Assembly (NCBI GenBank): GCA_033964015.1
Contig: JAWWUD010000217.1
Span: forward strand, 25,944-89,943
Length of the DNA: 64,000 nucleotides
From: Scolanthus callimorphus
Lineage: Eukaryota; Cnidaria; Anthozoa; Actiniaria; Edwardsiidae
Direction: 5' to 3'
Shown one piece after another: positions 44,102 through 56,100 of the stretch. Position numbers and translations under genes: made by a program. Position 1 is the first letter of the stretch, and the number at the start of each line of letters is the position of its first letter. Below the pieces are notes generated by a model, which searched no databases, was not told the origin of the DNA, and was given only the letters and a program-made list of their open reading frames with translations.

Positions 44102-47100
44102 TGCATTGTGTTTTTTTTTCTTTTTACTTCCTTACCTCAATTGGATTAAGAACTTCAATTTCTTTGTTTTCTTTATGTAAAATGGCTGAAATGAATTAAC
44201 GTATAAAGTTTTATAATATAGCTACGATGTAACGCACTCTCTGATTGGTCCAAATCTATGCTCTATTTCAACGATAAAGTAATAGTTCTCTCCCGCTTTA
44301 TCATAAAAGCATTAGAGCAAAACTTTATATGTCTTTATCGGCGAATAGAGCACTTGTGATGTTGGGAGAGACACTCGAAACATTTTAACATTTTACAATG
44401 TTCTCGTGTCTCTCCCAACAATCCGCCGTTTAAGTCATGAAAGTTGTGCTCTAATGCTTAATAGATTCTGTACTCTTGCAATACGCTCAGCCGAACAGAA
44501 AAACATTTCCAATGTACCACTAAAAACGATATGGAGGAGGGCCTGCCAGTAACCTCAAAATAGCCCCGACAATAAAACGATGTGAAGAGACTTCTACATA
44601 CCTGCCAACCTTGGACAAGTGAAAACCGGGAGCCATAGGGGAAAGTGTTGTCATAACCTTGTCTCACCCCCCTCCCCCCCCCCCCCCCGCCAAAAAAAAA
44701 CGTTGCTCGCTTAAAATCTTTAGGTTTTAATGCAGAAATTGACTGAGCGAGTTGATTTCCCGGGAGATTTACGGTGAAAACCGGGAGACCGGGAGATTTG
44801 ACTTAAAACCGGGAGTCTCCCGCGTAAACCGGGAGAGTTGGCAGGTACGTATGCTTCTAGTAGGCGCCACGTGCGACGCTAACACAGGGTTCGTAACGCT
44901 TTCTGAATGTCCCGAGGGAAATACATTTTAAGAAGATCGATCAAGAACGTAATCCATTTGAAAATCGAGTAACAATTAGAAAAAAAATTATTGGAACAAA
45001 ATAATTTACATCATAGTGTGGGACTCCTGTCTTACTGGTTTTGATATCTGGGGAGGGGAGGGGGGGGGGGGGGGGGGAGCGGACCAACGTGGTATGAATT
45101 TATTAACTGCTAGTCAAAATTCACTAGAAAAAGCAAATATACGAAACTGGCTGTATGCCCAAGTGATCGCAGTCTGTTTGGCCCATTTAGTCACTAAAAC
45201 AGTGTTTTCACACCCTTAAATGTGGACCTTTTTGTCGGCGGGGGGTGCTTGAGCACTCCCGTTCCCCCCCCCCCCAGTTCACAATCATCATCTTTATTAT
45301 TTTAACATTTAACACGGACAAACATCAGGTAGTACAAAATATCTAATTCAGTTTGAAAGGCAGAGCTCCTTCGTCGTCAGCTCGTTGTTCTGACGTATTT
45401 TCTCGCATAGAGGGCACAGGGAGCCCAAAAGGGTGGCTACTATTTAGTGCAACACAAATAACACACAAACCTCTGTATGGAACACTCGGAGACGTAATGA
45501 TCACGCTAGCATCAAACTCCTAAAAAAGAAATGAAGCAGTGCATATATTATTTGATGTGGAAAATGGGCTCTACCCCGGTGTAAGACTATGTGCATTGTG
45601 CACAAGTTGCGTCGCAAAGCTTCTTTTTTTTTTTTGAACGAATCATGGTAATGGTTCTTACACCGCCACCGGGGATAACCCGGAAAAGGACTAGGTATAT
45701 TTTATCTCCAACTGCTTCTAGGTTTTGTTGTTCCGATCTTTTATTTCGACATCGTTACGCGTAATAAATGACAATGTCGCCGAAGCCGACGTGATTATTT
45801 ACTAAATAAACTCCTTCTGGCGGCTGTAATATCGGCGGATAATGTCCAAGGATGAAAAATGGTACGAAAAATGAACAGTTGGCCGAGAAGCGAAGCTTCG
45901 AGGGCAACTGTGAAATTTTGAGGACCATTTTTCATCCGCGGACATTATCCGCCGATATTACAGCAAGCCAAGAAGGGGTTCATTTATTTTATATCCCAGC
46001 GACTTCACTGAAAACTCGAGAGTGAAAAAAACATTGTGAACGTGAGAAAACCACTAAACTGCAAAAGGCAAATCGTAAGCGGTGATTGGCTAAGATATTT
46101 TTATTCGAGCTGTGATTGGTTGACACAAAAAACTGTCAATCAAACCCTAACGTGGGGCTAGAAGAAATCAGAGCGAATTCACAAAACAAATTTACAACGC
46201 ACAAGTTCTAGTGCTTTCCCGAGTGCTTTTCTACAGAAATCTAGCCCAGATTCCGGGTTTTCAGGTCTAATTCCTTGCCGGACTGTTAATTAATTGTTCT
46301 GCTGTGAACTGAAGTATAAATTCCAGCCGTGAAATGCAGAGTTTGAAAAATTTAGCGCAGCTGATCGAACTTGGAAGTCGGCTTGCTGGACTACACTCGA
46401 AGTGGTTGGATTTTGGTGGAGCTGATTGCAAGTTGTTTTTCTATTTGCCAAGCTATGACAAAATGGTAAGTTTAAAAACAATTCTTTTATCGTCATTTTG
46501 CTCTTTTTTGTTTAGTTCTTTCATTTTTTTCGCGATGTCAAACCGAATTAACTTGGATTGAAACAACAACAAAAAACTAACAACTTTGTAAACCATTCAC
46601 GGCCTGTTTGGTTGACTTTTTTGTGTTTTCCGGTGTCGCCTCAGCCACCAATTTCCGTATTTCATCAACATTCTTAGACAAAAACCTTGGTTGCTTGTTT
46701 TCCATTACTTTTTTAACAGAAAATATCCAGTTTTTTTTGAAAAACATTTCTCCCAGGACGGATATCACTTCCGACGGACAATATCGTCTGATATCTGTCC
46801 TGTGAAAATGCACCACGTGATAGTAGGGTCAGGGCCCGTGGTTTGATGCGCTGGTGCGGAAACGCATAATTTTGCTTTCTCCGCATAATGCACATAATCC
46901 GTCAAATCCCGCATAATCACGCACAATTTCCCAAACTTTTGTGAAAAACATCAAAAAGGCATCATTACTTGGTGAATTTCAAACTTTCTTTCCTATTTAC
47001 ATTTCTTCTGAAATCGTCTGTCCAGGTCCCCGGTCTGTCCAACGTCAAAACAACTCAATAGAAATGAGAATAACAAAGAGTTCTATGCTAATAGCGTCGC

Positions 47101-50100
47101 GCGCTGGGAACTGATATCGAAAAGCAATAAAACGTGCCTAATTGGCTGAGCAAGATAGATTCAAACACGCTTGCGCTTTGCATATTTACAAGTAAAAGCA
47201 AGGCGGAACAGAACGCTAACCGCCCATAAAAACGTTCGGCTTTATGCAGTTCACATTGATCACATACAGACAACAATTTCATTTCACAAACAACAATGCG
47301 AAAAATACCAGGCACACGAACAGCTCCCTCGATAACAAAAATAAAACACTGACAGAATAACGTGGCCCGTTTTCGGTTTTATAAAAGCTCTTACACTACC
47401 TCCGACAGATCGCTTTCGCGATGAGGATTAATTTTGATAATTACGTGCAGAACGACGGCAAACAAGCGCAACGATGTTTGTGATGAGAGATCGGTAATGA
47501 TAGCTCTTGTGACCGTTTAGCTCTTGTGGCCGTTTAGTTCATGGTTGGATAGGAGTGCGTTGCTACGATCCTTGCGGTATGAAAAAAGTGTGCCTTGGTC
47601 TGAGACAAGTAAACGAAAGAAGACCAAACTTAATAATCTTTACTACCGTGTAACGGACGTTACGGGTAGTTGGTAACGCTTTTTTTTGTAAGAAAGTAAT
47701 AAGCTTTATTAAAAGCGAAAACACACGTCTCCCTGGAAGAAAACGTAGCGTCATAACGTTAGTAAAGCGAGGCGATTGGAACTCATCACAGAGCATTTTA
47801 TAGACAAACAAAAGTTGTTAAAGTTAAATAGCAGCTATCTCCATGTAACAAAACAGACGAAAAGAGCAAAATATGTTACGGCATTTGTAAAAAAAACTAG
47901 CTGATGCGAGTGAAAAATTCACGGTGTGTAAGGGGGAAATTTATTTTACTAAGTGTTCTCTGTTTAAAAAAAACGGAAAAGAAAAAGAAAATCACAATGG
48001 CCATATGGATGTGGGGAGGGGTTCATGATTTCCCCCTTCCATAAACTGCTCGATTTACATTTACTAATAACCTCCCATCAGCATGAGTACCCCGTCCCAC
48101 CATGCCGAAATGAATGAAGTGAGCCCAAAAGGATTTTTTTGCATTGGTCTCCCTGATTTTGGTGCGACAAAATCACGAGCGTGTCCGTCTCTCAAATCGG
48201 TCAAAGAACCCGTGAAAATCGAAACCTAATTTGACTTCGGAATTGTTTGTATGTTTATTATATCTCAGCGAGGGTAGAGAAGAAACAGGTCAAGTAAAAA
48301 TGTTCTAAGGACTAATAATTTTTTTTAGTTTATATTATTTATATTTTTTTTGGCTTTGTCCCTCACTTAAAAAATAGCTTGAATTAACACTTTAGCCCAA
48401 CGTGAATCTTTTCCAACAAAAACATGCCCACTGGAGGGATTTCCTCCTTCTCTTCGGGATTGTGTCCTTCGTTTTGCGATAGAGCCGTCAGGATTTATAC
48501 TTAGAAAATATTAGCGGAGCTCCTGCGCGGGCCCAAGGCCCGCACCATACCTAAGGGAAAAACGTATAGTATACTATCGAGTTGATTTCTGAACTTCACG
48601 GGCATTATGGATCATTTTGATGACGTAAAGGCACGTGACTTTGATGTAGAGTTCCTCTCATGGTCTTTGAAACTTTGTCAAAGTTTGGCTTCTATAGAAG
48701 CTACCCTTCGGGAGATATGATTTTTTCTTTATTTTCTGGTATTAAACCTATAGCGTACGCCGTCCGTCGTCCGTGTACACATGGGAACAGTGTGGTATGC
48801 AAAGAAAAAATTATATCTCCTCAAGGGAGTAGCAGGGACATTTGCATACGCATGCGCGGCTTAGATTTATTGAACTCCCTCATGCCTCGGAGAAGGGTCA
48901 TGACAGCTCAATGTTTACGGGATTTGACCGTGATATGTGGAACGAAATTGAAATGAATTACTCCAGAATTCGCCTAAAGGTTTTATCGATGTCTTTGCTG
49001 TCTATTCTATGGAAAGGAACATGCAATAGGTTCGAGTTGTTATCATGGGACGTTCAAAGAAACTCAAGCTTCGTGTGTCAACGTCATTCCTAAATGGAGG
49101 AATGCTCACCATGAATAATTTAACGATATTTTTGATAATATTACTTCAAATTGACCTAAAAACATTCAAAATATCTAAACTATCAAGACTACTAGTCAGG
49201 ATAAGGGTTAATACATCGTTTTAGTATATTTTTATAGTATATGCCTCGTTCTATTAAAGATTAATACTATTAAGGTACGTAATCAATAAAACGAGCTGTC
49301 CGAACCAGCGAATTCACTCATAGCGTAGTGGTTAGGGTAAGGGTATAGTAACTGGAAAGTTACAGGTTCGAACCCTGATGATTTTCATAATTATTTTTTT
49401 CATTCTGTAGGTGAGCGCTTGTTTAGAAAAAAATTCTAAGTGTCAGTGAGCATTCCTCGATTTAGGCGTGTGTTTCGTCAATATCGCTGCCATGTTGTCT
49501 TGTTACATCCCGTAATTGGAGGTTGCTTGCTCATTTTAAAGGAGAACCTGAATCATTTCACATACGGTAAGTTTCTCTATGGTAAGCATTGGGCATGTTT
49601 TGAAGTCAATCTTGATAATTCGCGTTTGCGATTGTCGAGAACACCAGTGAAAATTCTGTTTAATTTCAGTTTACAAGTAAATTATAATGCTCCGAGCCAC
49701 TAAAATTCCAACAAGGCCATTTGTCCATCTTAAATATTTGTTGATTGTTCTCAACTAACCAAGGGTATCACCAAGAAACGATTAAACTAGCCATGAAAAT
49801 TCGCTGATCATATGAATTATACTATTGAACTCAAATGACTATTGAACCTGTTCAAATTATGCGTAACACTCTTGAAGCCGATACCACCACAGAATGACAA
49901 GTATATCGTATTTATGTATCTGAATGATGTCGCAATACTATAAGGTTGTTGAGAGTGCAGATTAAACAGAGATCGCTTTGAGTTAAATACGTAATAAATA
50001 ACAATATTTCGCCATCACTTTTTCTTGCATAATTTGCAATGGTGGCCTCCTCTTTTATGTGCTACAGAAAAATATCGAGCTCATTTCTCCATCTTAGTTT

Positions 50101-53100
50101 TAGCATGATTTTAACCAGTAATGATCCAGCTGTTAATTTGTTAACATTTTCTTGTGTTCAAAATTCGCTAACATAACTAAAACTTTTTTTCATTGTAGTA
50201 CTTTTGTGATTTTTGTTGCACGTGCAGGTCTTTAACGACTTTTAGTATCAGTAATGCTGACATATTTCATCCATCTTTTTTCCAGATCTTCTGAATTGTA
50301 ACAGGGGCATTTTCACACCATCAATGTTGTGATTGTAACTGTGACAGAATATGCAACTAAAGGGATGGCCTCTAGGCAGGATAGGGGTTGGGTGTTTTGA
50401 GTGAATACCTTCTTTGTAATTGGAAGTGTTTCTCTAGCGTCTTAAAAATGACTTGTTCTGCCAAGAAATAAACTCAATAAACATTTCCATTTGTCGTTCG
50501 TCGTAAATTTTGTAATATTGATTGTGGCAGTCGTCCAGTACTATAAACCTCGATGGGTGGGCGAGGGGGTCTTCAAGGTTTTAAAAATTTTTATGTATAC
50601 TATCATAAATTACGTTTTCTTCTGAATTCAGCAATGGCTTTTTTGTGGTAGTATATCGTATGCTGTTCAAGATGCATGCTATCATCGCCGTTTGAAACAA
50701 TTCCGTAACACTGCTCCTAACATGGCTAAAAGTGGAGTCAGAACATGTCCTGTCGACATCTCGTTTGTTGCACACAGAACACTAGAGCTTATCGTAGAAA
50801 TATTTTGAATTACAAAATAAAGAAAACAAGAAAAGTGCGAGCTGAAAACTTCAATTCCGACTAAAACAATGGAAATTGGCGATTATAGCGCCCGGAATCA
50901 CATTGAATTGGTCAGCGGGTTCGTGCATGCGCAGTGCAGAAGTCCCTGCTACTCCTCAAGGGAACATGCTAAGACAACCATACTTGGGATATTTTGTCTA
51001 TGCCACAAGGGGGGTGCTGTAACATGGACACGTGATATGACGTCATCGATGACGTCATCTATGCTTGAAAAATCAATATCTCGTGAAGGGAAGACTCTAA
51101 GACAACAAAACTTGGGTAGTGTAGTCTAGGTCACCAGATGAACGAAATGAAGTGGTCACGTGATATGACGTCATCCATGACGTCATCTACGCTTGAAAAA
51201 TGAATATCTCATGAAAGGAAGGCTCTAAACCAACCGAACTTGGGTAATTTAATCCAGGTCACCAGATGAGCGAAATGAAGTGGTCACGTGATGTGACGTC
51301 ATCGATGACGTCATCTGTGCTTGAAAAATCAACATCTCGTGAAGGGAAGACTCTAAAACAACCAAACTTTGGTAGTGTAGTCTAGGTCACCAGATGAGCG
51401 AAATGAGGAGGTCACGTGATATGACGTCATCGACGACGTCATCTAGGCTTGAAAATTAATATCTCGTGAAGGGAAGACTCTCAAACAACCAAACTTTGGT
51501 AGTGTAGTCTAGGTCACTAGATGAGCGAAATGAAGTGATCACGTGATATGACGTCATCGATGACGTCATCTATGCTTGAAAAATTAATATCTCGTGAAGG
51601 GAAGACTCTAAAGCAACCATGTAAACCATGTACACATGGGAATCCCTTTCATTCACACAGAAATTTTATAACCAGGAGCTCCGCTTTTAGCCAGTGGCTA
51701 AATCTATATATTATTCATGACTTTCACGGACTTTGTTTTCTAAATGTGTCATTTCGACTTAGCATGACTTAGCGCGTGCTCCGAGGGAAGCAAGGTAGTG
51801 TGTACGTTTGTTGAAACTTGAATGAAAATTTTTCTCAGCTCAAATTTTTCAAGTTAGAGTTATCCTGCACATTCCTGTATGAAATCTGTAAGAGAACCAT
51901 TTAGGTTTCAATGGCTTTGGTGCTTTCGGCTGCGCGAACTGAGTTCTTTTTAGCTTCTGTGGGAGATTTTCAACATGGCGGCGATGGCGGCTTTGTCCCT
52001 CGCTTAAAGTGCCACTATTATCAAGTTTGAAAATTGTTTACTTTATGCCTTATTTGAAAGAGCTGAGGCTCAGAAGAAATATGCTTCTTTCCGTTTTCAA
52101 AAATCTTTTTTGGTTCCGAAGATATTAGAGTTTGAAATTTGGCCGCCATTGCTCCAAAGTGTGACTTGATGACGTCACACTCTCAACAAACAAAGTGGTG
52201 AATTATTTGATGGTCTATATTTTTGTTGGATTTTCATCAAATCCTATCAAATTTGCCACGGTTATTGAACTCACTCTTCCTGATAATTTTGTTTACCTTA
52301 ATTGGTTGCCATGGCAACAGCCTTTGTTCCAGACCATCCCTATCCAAAATTCTAGATGAGGCTATGTCTTTTGAAGAAATCAAATGTAACCTACATTGCC
52401 ATGCCCACTTATCTTATTTAGTAGTAGCTCGCTTTTAGTAACAAGCAAATTGGTTAATTCTGAAATCTGGGAGGGTAAAATCGGGAAATCCTAAAATCGT
52501 CTGGGGAGCCTGGGAGCCAGGGAGTTGCCATGGCAACCCTGATTGATGAGTCACATCACTCTGTTCGAGTCAAGTATTCATTCTGCCAAGTTTGAGCACT
52601 CTAACTTCAAGAGGTATAGAGATATACCTCTTTTTAGTATTTAGGCATTGATCAAGTTGAGAGTGTGACGTCATCACCCATGCTAATTTGCATATCGTTC
52701 TTACCTTCATAACTTCTGAACGAAAACAGCTATCAAAAAACGGAAAAACGGCATTGTTCTAGTTTTGCAAAGCTGCCTAACATATGGAGAATTGGCAAAG
52801 ATTGGAGACCCTAATTTTTGATAATAGTGGCACTTTAAAAAATCGCTTGAATTAGAACTTTGCCCAGGGTGAATCTTTTCCAATAAAAACACGCCCACGG
52901 TCCAGATTTCCAGCTTCTCTTTAGGTTTACGAACTTTTTGGCGGCACAGCTTCAGGGCTGAGCGGAGCGAGTGCGGACACCATTTGGCTTAATATAAATA
53001 TACGGTATTAATATATAGATATTGCGCAATCCCACATAATTTCGTATTTGTAGCGCTTATTTTAGAATTTTTAGCGCATAATTTCAGAAAAAATCCCGCA

Positions 53101-56100
53101 AAATTTCAGAAAAAGTCACGCATCAAACCTATATATATTCAATTTGACGTGCCAATTTAAGTGTGCAACTGACCAAAATAGGCCAGGTTCGAATTACGCT
53201 CCAATGCTTACAAGACAAAAGCCTCAAATCGAGGCTTTCTCCATTTTCTAATACTTTTACAGTAATTTCAGAAGAAAGCCTTGACTTGAGGTTATTGTTT
53301 GTAGGCATTGGAGCGTAATTCGAACATGGCCTATTGGCATACATCTTCCATGCATCACCCTTAATAAATTCAGAAGGGGTGCCAAAAAAAAGGACACCAA
53401 GGGGGTAGGTAAGGAGAAGTTTGTCAAATTGTCATAATATATTCAGTGTGATGTGTCAATTTAAGTGTGCAAATGAGAAAATTTGGCACATTTCCTCCAT
53501 GGAACACACCTAACAGATCCAGGAGGAGTGCCAAGAAATCGGACATCAAGGGGGGGAGGGGAATTTTGTCAAATTATATAATATATTCAATTTGACATGT
53601 TAATTCAAGTGTGCGACTGACCAATGTTGGCATACTTGTTCCATGAATCATCCCTAACAGATTCAGAAGGGGTGCCAAAAAATCGGACACGAAGGGGGAG
53701 GGGAATTTTGTCAAATTATCATAACATACTTAATTTGATATGTCAATTAATATAAGTGTACAACTGATCAAATTTGGCATACGTGATCCATTGATCACCC
53801 TTCACAGATTAAGATGGGATGCCAAAATATTGGACACTCGGGGACATGGATTTACATGTCAAATTGAATATATTATTATAATTTGACAAAAAATCACCTC
53901 CCCTCCCTCTTGTGTCTGTTTTTTTTGGGCACCCCTTCTGAATCAGGGGCAATCCATGGAACATATATGCCAATTTTGGTCAGTTGCACACTTAAATTGA
54001 CATGTAAAATTTAATATATTACAAGAAAACAGCCCGTCACTTCGTGACGCTAGAAGACCCAACCTAAGTTCCCCCTTCCATAAACTACTGATTTACATTA
54101 CTAATGACCTCCCTTTTTGTGTTTGTTTTGCACTGGTCTCCCTGATTTTGGTGGAGAAAATGACGCACGTGTGTGTGTCTTGGTGAGTCAGTCCGGTTCT
54201 CAAATCTGTCTAAGACCCCCGATAAAATTGAAAACGCAGCCTATTACAGAAAAACATTTGACTTCGGAATTGTTTGTATAATGCTTATCAGTAAGGCACG
54301 AGAGAAGGAACAGGTAAAGTTAAACTGTTCTAAGAAATTTCTTAGTTTATCATAGGAATTTTTAGAGAATATCATTAGCGCGCGCTCTGTAGTAGGCAGT
54401 GCCAGGTGTAAGTTTGTTCAAACTTGAATGAAATTTTTCTCAGCTCAAATCTTTCTCGAATTAGAATTATCCCTACACATAAATGTAAGTAATCTGTAAT
54501 AGAACCATTTAGGTTTGAATGTCTATGGTGCTATCGGCTAAGGGAACTGTGTTCTTTTTTAGTTTATGTGGGAGATTTCAACATGGCCGCGATGGCGGCT
54601 TTGTCCCTCGCTGAAAAAATCGCTTGAATTAGAACTTAGCCAAAGGTGAATCTTTTCCACAAAAACACGCCCACTGGAGAGATTTCCTCCTTCTCTTCTG
54701 GTTTGTGTCCTTCGTTTTGCGATACAGCGTCAGGATTTATACTTAGAAAATATTATTCATGGCTTTGTGGCATTTCGCCTTAGCGTGCTTCCAGAAAGCA
54801 AGGCGGTGTACGTTTGTTCAAACTTGAATGAAAATATTTCTCAGCTTAAAGCTTTCGAATAATAATTATCCCTGCACATTCCTGCAAGTAATCTGTGACA
54901 GAACCATTTAGGTTTAGATGACTATAGTGATTTCGGCTGTGCGAACTGAGTTCTTTTTTAGTTTCGGTGGGAGATTTCAAAATGGCGGCGATGGCAGCTT
55001 TGTCCTCGCTTAAGAAATCTCTTGAATTAGAACTTAGCCAAGGTGAATCTTTTCCAACCAAAACACGCCCACTGTGGAGATATCCACTTTCTCTTCAGGT
55101 TTGTGAACTTCGTTTGGCGACACAGCTTCAGGGCCAAGCGGAGTGAGTGCGGACGATTTAGCCAATCAGAAACGTTTGCGCAGACAACCCGATTATAGTA
55201 GTATAGATAACTTGACAAAAATTCCCTTCCCCTCCCTCTTTGTGTCCGATTTTTTGGCACCCCTTCCAAATCTTTTAGGGGTGATTCATAGAACAAGTAT
55301 GCCAATTTTGGTCAGTTGCACACTTAAATTGACATGTCAAATTTAATATAATTATAACTTGACAAAATTCCCTTCCCCTCCCCTCATGGTGTCCGACTTT
55401 TTGGCACCCCTTTTGGATCTATTAGGGGTGATTCATAGAACATGTATGCCAATTTAGGTCACTTGCACACTTAAATTGACATGTCAAATTTAATATATTA
55501 TAACTTGACAAAATTCCCCTCCCCTCCCCCCTTGGTGTCCGATTTCTTGGCACCCCTTCTGGATCTTTCAGGGGTGTTCCATGGAGGACATGTGCCAAAT
55601 TTTGTCATTTGCACACTTAAATTGACACATCGCACTGAATATATTATGATAATTTGACAAAATTCCCCTCACCTCCCCCCTTGGTGTCCGATGTTTTGGC
55701 ACCCCTTCTGAATTTATTAAGGGTGATGCATGGAACATATATGCCAATTTTGGTCAGTTGCACACTTAAATTGACACGTCAAATTGAATATATTATGAGA
55801 ATTTGACAAAATTACCCTCCCTCCCCTCTTAATTTCAAATGTGACATCTTTCTGGAATTCTTCAAAACTTATTAGGGAACACGTTGATTTTTTGAATGCA
55901 TGAATTCAGTTATGTTTTAGCCAGAAAAAGAGCATTAAATATTGGTGACAAAACTGCCCCTCCCCACCCCTACACAGTGCGAATCGCGTGGCACCCCTTA
56001 CAGTTCTGTTCAAAATGATGCAAAGAATATTCATTCCAAATTTGGTGTCTTTACGCGAAATTGCACAAAATGACCCGTTTTTGTCGCTAAGCCACCTTAC

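Larger units (their letters stand above)
48512..51715 (+). mobile_element. CRE-satellite element, second large copy, interrupted by a 2.1-kb insertion
   Basis: The left end AGCGGAGCTCCTGCGCGGGC, the CATACCTAAGGGAAAAA block, GTACACATGGGAA and the right end GGAGCTCCGCTTTTAGCCAG match 26278-28262. It contains five satellite units (about 51000-51620). The segment 48830-50951 is foreign to the element. Confidence 0.75.

Noticed and set aside
44029..44102. tRNA-Asn as a SINE head
   Set aside because: Cloverleaf, anticodon loop and terminator are all intact and no SINE body follows, so a genuine tRNA gene is the better reading.
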